64,000 bases of DNA from Terriglobia bacterium (lineage in GTDB: Bacteria > Acidobacteriota > Terriglobia > Terriglobales > Acidobacteriaceae), in the NCBI GenBank assembly GCA_020073385.1, contig JAIQFH010000006.1, forward strand, positions 231,950 to 295,949, in the 5' to 3' direction. The notes under the pieces are model-generated. The model saw only the letters and a program-made list of their open reading frames with translations. It was not told the origin of the DNA and did no database searches. Within the stretch, counting starts at the first letter, position 1, and every line of letters begins with the position of its first letter. Below, piece after piece: positions 1 through 8,540 of the stretch. A program made the translations under genes and the position numbers.

Positions 1-753
1 CCGTCGCTTCCCCGCATCCTGAGCGGTGCCGAGCCCGCGGTCGCGATGAATAACATCGACGATTTTTCTCTCGGCGGAAAAAATCCCAAGCCCTCGCGCG
101 CGGCTACCGCATTTGAGGCCATGTACGACCACTCCTCCGACAGCGTGCTGCACACCACCGGCGAGGAGACTTTCGACGCCGTCAAGATGTTGAAGGCCGC
201 CGATCCCGGCAAATACTCACCCGCGCCCGGGGCCAATTATCCCAAGGGACGCTTCGGCGACAGCCTCCGTCAACTCGCCCAGCTGATCAAAGCGAATCTT
301 GGTGTGCAGATCGCTTTCGCCGACATCAGCGGCTGGGACCATCACGTCAACGAGGGCGCAACCGAAGGCCAACTCGCCAACGTGCTCTCAGATTTCTCGC
401 AATCGCTGGCCGCGTTCTGGACCGATCTCGGCGATCTCGGCGAAGACACGGTGATTGTCACCATGTCGGAGTTCGGCCGCACCGCCCGTGAGAACGGCAA
501 CCGCGGCACCGACCACGGTCACGCCAACGTGATGTTTATCTTGGGTGGCCCGGTCAAGGGAGGCAAAGTCTACGGCCGCTGGCCCGGTTTAGACCAATCC
601 CAACTCTATGAAGGCCGCGACCTCGCGCTGACCACCGACTTCCGCCAGGTAATCGGCGAAGCCATCGCCATGCATTTAGGCAACAGAAATCTCGCGCAGG
701 TCTTCCCCGCCTACGACAACCAGCCCACAAGATTCCTCAAGCTTCTAGCGTGA
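1..753 (+). CDS. DUF1501 family protein, 3' part (5' end outside window)
   Basis: The reading frame is open from base 1, so this is the C-terminal 250 residues of a longer protein; the first ATG inside the window at base 46 is probably internal. The segment SEFGRTARENG followed by GTDHGHAN and a GG-rich stretch is the signature of DUF1501, a family of usually Tat-exported proteins in the alkaline-phosphatase-like fold group whose reaction is unknown. Family members run to about 400-480 residues, so roughly 40 percent is missing. They are commonly encoded next to a DUF1800 gene, which would lie to the left of the window. Family identity is fairly sure; function is not known. Confidence 0.85.
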   Translation, partial: PSLPRILSGAEPAVAMNNIDDFSLGGKNPKPSRAATAFEAMYDHSSDSVLHTTGEETFDAVKMLKAADPGKYSPAPGANYPKGRFGDSLRQLAQLIKANLGVQIAFADISGWDHHVNEGATEGQLANVLSDFSQSLAAFWTDLGDLGEDTVIVTMSEFGRTARENGNRGTDHGHANVMFILGGPVKGGKVYGRWPGLDQSQLYEGRDLALTTDFRQVIGEAIAMHLGNRNLAQVFPAYDNQPTRFLKLLA

Positions 754-1004
754 CGTAGCGCCGAAATCGTGCCACCTGTGGCGGGGGCCGTCTTACCGAC
801 GAATAGCGAACCGTCGACCGTTCTCAATCTTGGAGAGCAATAAATCTTGGAGATCACAGAACGTGATTAACACGTGGATTGAGCCGCGCAGCGGCGGAAT
901 GTGACAGCCCGGCCCGGAACTGCCCGGGAAGATGGAGCAGAGAGAGAGCAAATCCACTTCAGCGGACGGCAGCCTTCGCGTTCCAGGATTGTGGCAGGCG
1001 CAAG

Positions 1005-1310
1005 CTAGATATCGATGAACACTTCCCCGTCCTCAACCTTGATCGGATACGTCTTCAACTTCTGATCAGGATGATCCACTGCCACGCCCGTCTTTGGATC
1101 CCATTTCCATGCATGCCACGGGCAAACGATCTTTCCGTCTTCCACCATGCCCTGTCCCAGCGAGCCACCCTGGTGCAGGCACTCGTTGTCCATGGCGCTA
1201 AGCTTGCCCCAGACGTTAGCGATGCAGATCATTTTTCCGTTGCAGGGAAAGTCCCGCACTTCGTTGGTGGTGGGTAGATGAGCCTGGGAAATGATCCGGG
1301 TGAAGGCCAT
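1005..1310 (-). CDS. Rieske [2Fe-2S] ferredoxin-like protein
   Basis: This 101-residue soluble protein has the Rieske cluster motif: C44-x-H46 in ECLHQGG and C63-x-x-H66 in CPWHAW, 16 residues apart, as in NirD-like and dioxygenase-type ferredoxins. There is no signal peptide or membrane anchor, so it should act in the cytoplasm as an electron carrier or regulatory subunit. The C-terminal part (KTYPIKVEDGEVFIDI) closes the Rieske fold, so the domain is complete. It lies just downstream of nuoB on the same strand, separated by a heptamer repeat tract. The partner enzyme is not evident; being next to nuoB need not mean a role in complex I. The ribosome binding site is weak. Confidence 0.88.
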   Translation of the reverse strand: MAFTRIISQAHLPTTNEVRDFPCNGKMICIANVWGKLSAMDNECLHQGGSLGQGMVEDGKIVCPWHAWKWDPKTGVAVDHPDQKLKTYPIKVEDGEVFIDI

Positions 1311-1328
1311 AGTTCAGGATTTTTCTGA

Positions 1329-1353
1329 GAGCTGACAGCTGATAGCTGAGAGC
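1329..1353. repeat. Heptamer repeat tract (NAGCTGA type), locus 1
   Basis: Consecutive 7-base units GAGCTGA, CAGCTGA, TAGCTGA and a decayed GAGCCCC lie between the Rieske gene and nuoB. The tract belongs to the same class as those at 28694, 36041, 47254, 49211 and 51553, all with a 7-base period but different core words. Confidence 0.7.
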
Positions 1354-1359
1354 CCCCAG

Positions 1360-1923
1360 CTATTTCGGCTGCAACGTCTGCGCAATCATGATCTGGCGCT
1401 TGAAATTCTCCACCATGTTCGGATCGAGCCGCACCTCGGTGGGCTTCTTGGCCAGCGTCATCGTGTCGATCTTGTCCTGCAGTTTCAACAGCGCGTAAAA
1501 CAAATTCTCCGGACGCGGCGGGCACCCGGTCACATAAACGTCTACCGGCACGATCTTATCCACGCCCTGCAGCACCGCGTAAGTATTAAACGGACCACCC
1601 ACCGACGAGCAGGCGCCCATCGAGATCACCCACTTCGGGTCCGGCATCTGATCGTAAATCCGTTTGACCACCGGCGCCATCTTCAGCGTGACCGTCCCGG
1701 CCACGATCATCAGATCGCTCTGCCGCGGGCTGGGACGAAACACCTCCGACCCAAAGCGCGCAATATCAAACCGCGCCGTCGACGACGCGATCATCTCAAT
1801 CGCGCAGCAGGCCAACCCAAACGTCATCGGCCAAACCGCTGATTTCCGCGCCCAGTTGAAGACGTAGTCCACCGTAGAAATCAGAAAATTCTTCTCAAAC
1901 TTGTTTTGCAGCCACCCGCTCAT
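1360..1923 (-). CDS. nuoB: NADH-quinone oxidoreductase subunit B
   Basis: This 187-residue protein carries the N2 [4Fe-4S] cluster ligands of complex I subunit B: tandem C39-C40 (LACCAIEM), C105 (GACSS) and C134 (TGCPPRP). The sequence is full length for NuoB. The start chosen is the ATG giving [10 protein letters not shown], the usual NuoB N-terminus, with AGGG about 8 bases upstream; an upstream in-frame extension is not NuoB-like. NuoB transfers electrons from the peripheral arm to quinone at the membrane interface. No nuoA, nuoC or nuoD lies beside it, so it stands alone, followed only by a Rieske protein. Identity is nearly certain; whether it serves the main complex I or is a second copy cannot be seen here. 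Confidence 0.95.
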   Translation of the reverse strand: MSGWLQNKFEKNFLISTVDYVFNWARKSAVWPMTFGLACCAIEMIASSTARFDIARFGSEVFRPSPRQSDLMIVAGTVTLKMAPVVKRIYDQMPDPKWVISMGACSSVGGPFNTYAVLQGVDKIVPVDVYVTGCPPRPENLFYALLKLQDKIDTMTLAKKPTEVRLDPNMVENFKRQIMIAQTLQPK

Positions 1924-2203
1924 GCAGAACCCTCGCAGTCGCGTACACAGGCAGAATAGGGAAGGCGGGGAAGCGCTGTCAACGTTGATCCCACGCTCCT
2001 TTCCGGAACGGTCCTCTCGATGCGCTGCCCAATACATAGCCAATCTTAGCAAGACAGCCAAGAAGGGGGCTTCTCTTGACTGGTTCGCCGAATCTCCGAT
2101 ATTGGCCTAACGTGCGCTATATTGGACGCCGATTCCTCTGGTGGGTTCTGCAAGGCATTTCAAAATCCGATTCCTGAACCGGGTCACGAAGATTGGAGTG
2201 GAA

Positions 2204-3283
2204 ATGAATCGCTCGACAATTCTCCTTTTGCTGGCAATTGCGTACAAGACCTGTTCGCTTTCTGCACAAACGTCTGCGGTGCCCGAAATTCAGTATCGCT
2301 CGGTGCCTGATTTCTTCCACCTTCCAGCCGACCTCTATTTCGGTGAGGTTACTGGTGTCGCCGTGAATTCGAAAGGTCACATCTTCGTATTCTCTCGCGG
2401 CAACACGACTGGCCCCGCCTATGGTGCGGCCGCGGCGCAGCTACTGGAATTCGGCCCGGATGGGAAATTTCTGCGGGAGATCGGCCACAACCTGTATGCA
2501 TGGTCCTACGCACACACGGTCAAAATTGATCCGCAGGACAACATCTGGGTCACCGACAAGGGTTCGGATGTTGTCGTCAAGTTCACTCCTGACGGTCGAG
2601 TCTCCATGGTTTTCGGTCGCAAGCAGGAGGCGTCAGACGATGGGACTGGGCCGCTGAAAGAAGTCCAACCTCCTTTGCCGCCAGAAGATGGCCTATTCCG
2701 ACAGGTGACGGATGTGGCTTGGGACTCCGCGGGCAATACCTATATTAGTGACGGCTACATCAATTCAAGAATCGCCAAGGTCGATAAGGAAGGCAATTGG
2801 CTGAAGTCATGGGGCGAACCAGGGAACAAACCCGGTCAATTCGACACTCCGCACAGTATTGCGATTGACGCGCAAGACAATATTTATGTGGCAGACCGCG
2901 GGAACCATCGCATACAAGTATTCGACCCAACTGGCAAATTCCTCCGTCAGATCGTCATCGATGTACCCGCTCCGCCAGATGCAAGACCCGCGATAGGCAA
3001 CAAAACAGACCATCCCTCTGGATCGAGAACGCCAGGTTCTCCTTGGGCCATTTGCATCACTCCGCCGCCCCATCAAGTGTTGTTTAGCTCAGATGCGTTT
3101 CCCGGAAGGATTTACAAGCTCAGCCTGGATGGAAAGCTTCTTGGTATGTTCGGAAAGACAGGAAAACAGTTAGGTCAGTTCGGCTGGATTCACGAAATTG
3201 CTTGCCCTTCCGAGAATGAGTTGTACGTAGCGGAGCTCTTAAACTGGCGTGCGCAGAAAATCGTTCTAGAGGCAATGCACTAA
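2204..3283 (+). CDS. Secreted NHL-repeat beta-propeller protein
   Basis: This 359-residue protein starts with a Sec signal peptide (MNRSTILLLLAIAYKTCSLSAQ). The start at 2204 is chosen because GGAG lies 6 bases upstream; an earlier in-frame ATG at 2141 would put the signal peptide out of place. The body contains repeated NHL motifs: VTGVAVNSKGHIFVFSRG, VKIDPQDNIWVTDKGSDVVVKF, VAWDSAGNTYISDG and IAIDAQDNIYVADRGNHRIQVF. This predicts a periplasmic or extracellular six-bladed propeller, similar to the lyase half of peptidyl-glycine alpha-amidating enzymes. No catalytic role can be assigned. It converges on the glycosidase gene and appears to be a single transcription unit. Confidence 0.85.
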   Translation: MNRSTILLLLAIAYKTCSLSAQTSAVPEIQYRSVPDFFHLPADLYFGEVTGVAVNSKGHIFVFSRGNTTGPAYGAAAAQLLEFGPDGKFLREIGHNLYAWSYAHTVKIDPQDNIWVTDKGSDVVVKFTPDGRVSMVFGRKQEASDDGTGPLKEVQPPLPPEDGLFRQVTDVAWDSAGNTYISDGYINSRIAKVDKEGNWLKSWGEPGNKPGQFDTPHSIAIDAQDNIYVADRGNHRIQVFDPTGKFLRQIVIDVPAPPDARPAIGNKTDHPSGSRTPGSPWAICITPPPHQVLFSSDAFPGRIYKLSLDGKLLGMFGKTGKQLGQFGWIHEIACPSENELYVAELLNWRAQKIVLEAMH

Positions 3284-3379
3284 TCCAATGCTGCCGCGTC
3301 GGCAAATGCCGGTTCTGCCCAGTTGACGGGAAAACCGGAAGCGTTTCTCAGGTTAATGCGCCGCCGTCCCTGCTCGTCT

Positions 3380-6346
3380 CTACCGTTCCACCCGTCGCAG
3401 CACAACCGGAATACCCGACGGCACCTCCCAAGTCACATCAATCGACGGATCCGACCCGTCCGGCGCCGGCCCGATTGCCGGCCGCCCCGGTTCCTCTTTC
3501 GGAGGCTTCGGCGACTCCCACGGCAAATTGACCGAGCGCTGCAATTCGATGCGATCTCCCTTGACCGCGCCCTTGAAGTCGCTGCTCCCGGATTTGAAGG
3601 CCACCCGATCGCCGTCGACGGTCCCTTCCACAATCGGCGCGGGGACATCGTCCCCTCCGAAAAATCCGGCGGCCCCTTCGACCGTTCCAGTCAGCTTGCC
3701 GCCATCCTGCCGCAGCGTGAACACAGCGTTGACACCGATCAGCATGGAAATGAAGTCGTTCGCGGGCCCACCGGTCGGCAGCACCGGTCTCCACAAGCCA
3801 GTAATTCCGGCACCGGATGGTACCTCGCGCTCCCACACCGCCACCTGCGGTCGCAGCCTCACCGCCTTGGCGGCAATCGTCGCAGAAGCCGACGCAAGAC
3901 CAGGCGAAGTCGCCTCTACCGTAATATTTCCTACTGTCTTCGACGACTGCACCAGTGCCATGCAGAAACCGGAGAATGCCTTTCGCGACGTCCCTTTATC
4001 TGAAGCATGGTCCGTCGGATCGCCATTGCCCACGCCAATCAATTTTCCAGCGCCGGAAATTCGGAATGTCACCTCATTGTCGGTGATGGGAATCGTGCGC
4101 CCCTGCGCGTCCTGCACCTCAACCGCGAACATCGCTACATCCTCGCCGTCGGCCGAGACTCCCTCGCGATCCGCGCGCAGAACCAGTTTGGCGGCCGCGC
4201 CGGTCGTCTCGCGCTTGGCCGTCATCACCTGCTTCCCGTCTTTCCATCCCCGGGCCTCGATCGACCCCGGCGCGTACTTCACAACCCATGCCGCGTGCGA
4301 ATCCTGTTTTATATCTTTCGCGCCCAGGCTCTTGCCGTTCACCAACAACTCCACGCGATCCAGGTTCGAGTAGGCCCAGACTGCGATCTCCTTGCCCTCC
4401 ATCCCCGGCCAGTTCCAGTGCGGAAAGATGTGCAGCACGGGTTTCGCGGTCCACCATGACTGGTAGTAGTAAAACGAATCCTTGGGAAATCCGCATGTGT
4501 CGATGATGCCGTACTGCGAACTGATGTTGGGCCACGTGTACGGCGACGGCTCGCCACGATAATCGAAACCCGTCCACACGAATCCGCCCGAGAGCCACGG
4601 CCTCGCGTTGCAGAAACGCCACCACCCTTCAGCCGAAGCTCGCCCGGTAGTCGTGTAGGGATCGTACGAACTCACGAAGCCCTTCGCGCGATCCGTGATG
4701 TATATGCCACGCGTCCCCACAGCGCTCACGGTTTCCGTTCCCATCACCGGCCTGTCCGGATGCTTCTTGTGAAACTCCTCTGCCGGCGGATCCATGTAGT
4801 TGTACCCCGCCACATCGCACACCTCCAGCCCGCCCGTCCCAATGGCCCCCGCGGGAGCGATGGAAACCGGCCGTGATCCATCGTGCTGCTTCGCCACCGC
4901 CTTCATCGCGCTCAGGATGAGTCCGCCCCGTGCAGTGTTCGCCTGGCCTTCTTCGTTTCCCATCGACCACATAAAGACGCTGGGATGATTGCGATCCCGC
5001 CGCACAAGGTTCTCAAACTGGCTGAGCCCTTCCGGATTCGACGACATCATGCGCGTCTCGTCAAAAATCAGCATGCCCATCTGATCGCATGCGTCCAGTA
5101 ACTCCGAGGTCGGCGGATTGTGCGATGTCCGAATCGAGTTGCAGCCCATCTCCTGCAGCTTGGCGACGCGGTAGTACTGCACAGCATCAGGCAGCGCAGC
5201 CCCCAGACCCGCATGGTCCTGGTGGTTGCACGTGCCCTTCAGCTTGACTGACTTGCCGTTCAGCAGCAGCCCCTTCTCGGCGTCAAATTCCGCCGTCCGA
5301 ATACCGAATGGAGTCTCACAGCGATCCACCACTTGCCCGTCCGCTTGAATCTCGGTGACCAGTTTGTACAGATGTCTCTCCTCGAGCGACCACAACAGCG
5401 GCCGCTTCACCACGATCTCCTGTCGATAACTCAGATTGTCTCCGGCGGAAATCGATGCCGCGGGCGCAGTGTCCTTGCCCACCGCTTGCCCCGAAGGATC
5501 GAGAATGGTCGAGGTCACGCGCGCACTGCGGCTCGAAGTTCCGTCGTTACTTACCTCGGTCAGAATGGAAAGGGAAGCTTCGCCTGACCGCACCTGCGAC
5601 CTCACGAACGTGCCCCACTTCTTCACGTGCAACGGGTTGGTCTTCACCAGCCACACATGCCGGTAAATGCCCGCACCCTCATAGAACCAGCCATCGCTCT
5701 CGGTAGCATCCACGCGCACCAGCAATACGTTGCGCTGTCCGATATACGCGAAATCCGTCACATCGAAGCTGAACGGATCGTAGCCGCCGCTATGCCGCCC
5801 AATGTAGAAGCCGTTCAACACAACCATGGTCTCGCGGTATGCGCCGTCGAACTCGATAGTGATCCGTTTGCCCGCGTCCTCCGCCGGAATATCGAAGACA
5901 CGCCGGTACCACCCGACGCTTGTCGCGGGATAGTTCCTGCCCAGCGGGTAAAAGCCTTTGTTCAACAAGTCCGGGTCGTTCTGGAAAGGCAACTCTACGG
6001 CCCAGTCGTGCGGCAGGTCGAGTGCTTTCCACTCGCTATCGTCATAGGCGATGGAGCAGGCTGGCATGAAATTTCCCGTCTTCTGGAAATTGCCCACCGC
6101 CGGGCCGCCGAATCCGAAGTCCTTGCTCAGATCATCGGCGTGCCCAAAGTGAAAGCGCCAGCCAAAGTCGAGCAGCAATCGCTCGCGCCCCGCGCCCGGG
6201 ATTGAAGAGGCGGCATTGTCATCAACGAGAGCGTTGGACTCAGGCCGCGCAGCCTTGCTCGCGAGATCAAACGGAATTTGTTTAGCGGCGGCAACCGCTG
6301 CAGGTGCCAGCAGTCCGGCCTTAAGCACATCGCGGCGGGTAGGCAT
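3380..6346 (-). CDS. Tat-exported glycoside hydrolase family 2 (beta-galactosidase-like)
   Basis: This 988-residue protein begins with a twin-arginine signal (MPTRRDVLKAGLLAPAAVAA). A GH2 sugar-binding jelly roll (about 50-235), an Ig-like domain (240-350) and a TIM barrel (355-620) follow. The acid/base Glu is E465 in SMGNEEGQ and the nucleophile is E538 in MGTETV. After the barrel come a DUF4982-like domain (GKEIAVWAYSNLDRVELLVNG), an invasin/Big-like Ig domain (about 700-790) and a C-terminal domain of about 130 residues with a GTVEGAAGFFGG repeat-like sheet, unlike E. coli LacZ. Substrate is unknown; beta-galactoside or beta-glucuronide chains are possible. It is monocistronic, and the family assignment is very sure. 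Confidence 0.93.
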   Translation of the reverse strand: MPTRRDVLKAGLLAPAAVAAAKQIPFDLASKAARPESNALVDDNAASSIPGAGRERLLLDFGWRFHFGHADDLSKDFGFGGPAVGNFQKTGNFMPACSIAYDDSEWKALDLPHDWAVELPFQNDPDLLNKGFYPLGRNYPATSVGWYRRVFDIPAEDAGKRITIEFDGAYRETMVVLNGFYIGRHSGGYDPFSFDVTDFAYIGQRNVLLVRVDATESDGWFYEGAGIYRHVWLVKTNPLHVKKWGTFVRSQVRSGEASLSILTEVSNDGTSSRSARVTSTILDPSGQAVGKDTAPAASISAGDNLSYRQEIVVKRPLLWSLEERHLYKLVTEIQADGQVVDRCETPFGIRTAEFDAEKGLLLNGKSVKLKGTCNHQDHAGLGAALPDAVQYYRVAKLQEMGCNSIRTSHNPPTSELLDACDQMGMLIFDETRMMSSNPEGLSQFENLVRRDRNHPSVFMWSMGNEEGQANTARGGLILSAMKAVAKQHDGSRPVSIAPAGAIGTGGLEVCDVAGYNYMDPPAEEFHKKHPDRPVMGTETVSAVGTRGIYITDRAKGFVSSYDPYTTTGRASAEGWWRFCNARPWLSGGFVWTGFDYRGEPSPYTWPNISSQYGIIDTCGFPKDSFYYYQSWWTAKPVLHIFPHWNWPGMEGKEIAVWAYSNLDRVELLVNGKSLGAKDIKQDSHAAWVVKYAPGSIEARGWKDGKQVMTAKRETTGAAAKLVLRADREGVSADGEDVAMFAVEVQDAQGRTIPITDNEVTFRISGAGKLIGVGNGDPTDHASDKGTSRKAFSGFCMALVQSSKTVGNITVEATSPGLASASATIAAKAVRLRPQVAVWEREVPSGAGITGLWRPVLPTGGPANDFISMLIGVNAVFTLRQDGGKLTGTVEGAAGFFGGDDVPAPIVEGTVDGDRVAFKSGSSDFKGAVKGDRIELQRSVNLPWESPKPPKEEPGRPAIGPAPDGSDPSIDVTWEVPSGIPVVLRRVER

Positions 6347-6686
6347 GGTTCCTCCGGATAAGAGCCTTGAAGATGGAAACTCTGATGCCGAGTCAGGCTT
6401 TGATCAGAGATGAAAACGAGCGAAGTATACGCCCCGCCCTTCGCGCTTCACAACGACGCGAGTCACCAATGTGTGACTCGTTTGTGCGGGTGCCCTCTGC
6501 TTGATTCACTCAAGCGAAGAGGATTTTGGCGGAAGAGCGGCGCTTTAGCGCCGCGTCAGAAGCCACGACAAAAAGCGGGCTTTAGCCCCGGTGAGAATTA
6601 CGACGCGCGGGAAACGGCACGGAATCGCGATGCCAATCTCAGCCCCAAAGGGGCGAACGACATTTCTCGCGCACGATGAGGAACCT
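6347..6686. other. Intergenic region upstream of GH2 with a two-hairpin repeat
   Basis: These 340 bases hold the GH2 promoter region and a REP-like unit at 6532-6596. I see no convincing gene here: the short open frames lack ribosome binding sites and run through the repeat. Confidence 0.6.
6532..6596. repeat. Two-hairpin REP-like element (CTTTAG loops)
   Basis: Two palindromes follow each other: GCGGCGCTTTAGCGCCGC (6537-6554) and a GCGGGCTTTAGCCCCG hairpin about 20 bases later. A homologous element at 19569-19632 has the same order of hairpins, and its stem differs by paired changes that keep the base pairing. Confidence 0.75.
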
Positions 6687-8258
6687 TCAATGCGCCCCAC
6701 CCGCCGGCCCTCTTCCCACCGACTTCTTCAACGCAAACACAATCGGAACGCACGCAAAACACACCAGCGCCATATACCGAAAATCATCCACGTACGACCA
6801 CAACCGCGACTGCGCGTTGAGCGCATGATCCAGCAACCCGTAAGCCTGCTGCGTCGCGGTCGCAGGAGACGACCCCTGCGCCCCCAGATATTGCTGTATT
6901 CCCGCGACTGCACCTCTCACCTCCGGCCGCCCCGGCGCTAACGAGGCGGCTAATTCATTGCGATGCAACTGCTCATGCCGCGCCACGATGGTATTCACAA
7001 TCGAAATCCCAATGCTGCCTCCAATATTGCGCATCAGGTTATACAGCCCGCTGGCATTCCCGATCTCTTCGTTCTTCAGGAACGCCATGGTGGTCGTCGA
7101 GAGCGGCACGAACACGCACCCCGACCCAAACCCGCTGAGCACAACCGGCCACAGAAGACTCCACTGCCCGATGGAAAGATTGACATGGCTGAACCCGATG
7201 CTCGTCGCGGCAAACAGGCAAAATCCAAACGCAATCAGCAACCGGTTATCGATCTTCGCCGTCAGGTATCCGATCATTGGCATCGCCAGAATGGCCCCAA
7301 TGCCCCGCGGACTCACTGCCCATCCCGCCGCCAGCGCCGTATACCCCATCAGTTCCTGATAAAACAGCGGCAGCAGTGTGATTAATCCGTAGATCGCAGC
7401 GCCGAACAATCCGATCAGCAGACATCCCATCGCGAAGTTGCGGTGGCGGAACACACGCAGATCCACCAACGGTTTGTCATGCCGGAATTCTCGAATCAGA
7501 AACGCAACGAAGCTGACCACCAGGACCGCCGCCGCCCACCGAATCCAGGTCGCCCCGAACCAGTCATCCTCCTGCCCCTTGTCGAGGATGATCTGCAGGC
7601 ACCCCAGCCACACCGCCAGCAGTCCCAGTCCCCAGCCGTCGAACTTTCCCGGATGTGCGTTCTTGATATACGGGGGATCCTCCACATACCGCGAGATCAT
7701 GAACACTGCGAACGCACCCACCGGAATGTTGATGTAAAACGCCCATCGCCACGAATAGGTGTCTGTAAGCCATCCGCCCAACGTCGGGCCCAGCACCGGT
7801 GCGACCACCACGCCCAGCGCAAACACAGCCATCGCCATGCCGCGCTTTTGCGGAGGAAAAGTCTCCAGCAGAATGGATTGCGACAGCGGCTGTAACGCCC
7901 CGCCGCCCGCACCCTGCAGAGCCCGTGCGAGCAGGATCATTCCCAGGCTCGTCGCCGCTCCGCAGGCAAACGACGACGCGGTGAACAAGAAGATGCAGAA
8001 CAGCAGGAACCGCTTGCGTCCAAACCGCAGCGAAAACCACGAACTCGCCGGCAGTACCACTGCATTGGCCACCAGGTAACTGGTCAGTACCCATGTCGCT
8101 TCGTCATTCGATGCCGACAAACTTCCAGCGATATAGGGCAGCGCGACCGCCGCAATGGAAGTGTCGAGCACCTCCATAAATGTCGCCAGCATCACCGCAA
8201 GCGCAATCAACCAGGGATTCACGGTCGGCGCATTGTGAGTCGTTTGTGCTGGAGTCAT
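6687..8258 (-). CDS. MFS drug exporter, DHA2 (EmrB/QacA) family, 14 TM
   Basis: This 523-residue inner-membrane protein has about 14 hydrophobic helices. The N-terminal helix contains the DHA2 motif LDTSIAAVALPYIAG, and loop 2-3 carries RFGRKR (MFS motif A). A motif C-like VLGPTLGGWL lies in helix 5. It should export hydrophobic toxic compounds using the proton gradient. DHA2 pumps of the EmrB group usually work with an HlyD-type EmrA adaptor and an outer membrane factor; none is encoded nearby, so it may act alone or with distant partners. A MocR-type regulator lies upstream on the same strand, 267 bases away, too far for tight coupling. Substrate is unknown. Confidence 0.92.
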   Translation of the reverse strand: MTPAQTTHNAPTVNPWLIALAVMLATFMEVLDTSIAAVALPYIAGSLSASNDEATWVLTSYLVANAVVLPASSWFSLRFGRKRFLLFCIFLFTASSFACGAATSLGMILLARALQGAGGGALQPLSQSILLETFPPQKRGMAMAVFALGVVVAPVLGPTLGGWLTDTYSWRWAFYINIPVGAFAVFMISRYVEDPPYIKNAHPGKFDGWGLGLLAVWLGCLQIILDKGQEDDWFGATWIRWAAAVLVVSFVAFLIREFRHDKPLVDLRVFRHRNFAMGCLLIGLFGAAIYGLITLLPLFYQELMGYTALAAGWAVSPRGIGAILAMPMIGYLTAKIDNRLLIAFGFCLFAATSIGFSHVNLSIGQWSLLWPVVLSGFGSGCVFVPLSTTTMAFLKNEEIGNASGLYNLMRNIGGSIGISIVNTIVARHEQLHRNELAASLAPGRPEVRGAVAGIQQYLGAQGSSPATATQQAYGLLDHALNAQSRLWSYVDDFRYMALVCFACVPIVFALKKSVGRGPAGGAH

Positions 8259-8385
8259 TCCTTCCCACTTTCGAAGGCGAGAACAGGGTGGTTCTTAAAG
8301 ATGCTCTGCCCGCCTTTGAGGTTGAAAAAATGTTTTGGCAGGCGCAAATCGGATTCTTGGTTCGTAAAAGAGCGTTTTCGCATGA

Positions 8386-8540
8386 CGTAGCGCCGCCGTC
8401 CCGGCGGCTGTGGTGGCGGCGTCTCGCCGCCACAGCCAGAGATCGACAAAGCCGTCAGGAGTGAATCGAATCGGGAAGGGCACGGCTTCAGCCGTGCGGC
8501 TGCCAGCTGCAGATTTTCTCGGCTTTAGCCGCTGAGGGCC
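8386..8540. repeat. Cluster of palindromic REP-like units
   Basis: Between the MFS gene and the MocR gene lie palindromes such as GTGGCGGCGTCTCGCCGCCAC (a 9-base stem) and GGCACGGCTTCAGCCGTGC. A further GGCTTTAGCC unit overlaps the 3' end of the MocR gene, so the tail of that protein is encoded partly inside repeat DNA. Confidence 0.6.

Noticed and set aside
879..1310. Plus-strand frame opposite the Rieske gene
   Set aside because: The minus-strand protein has the full Rieske motif set, and the plus-strand translation has none.
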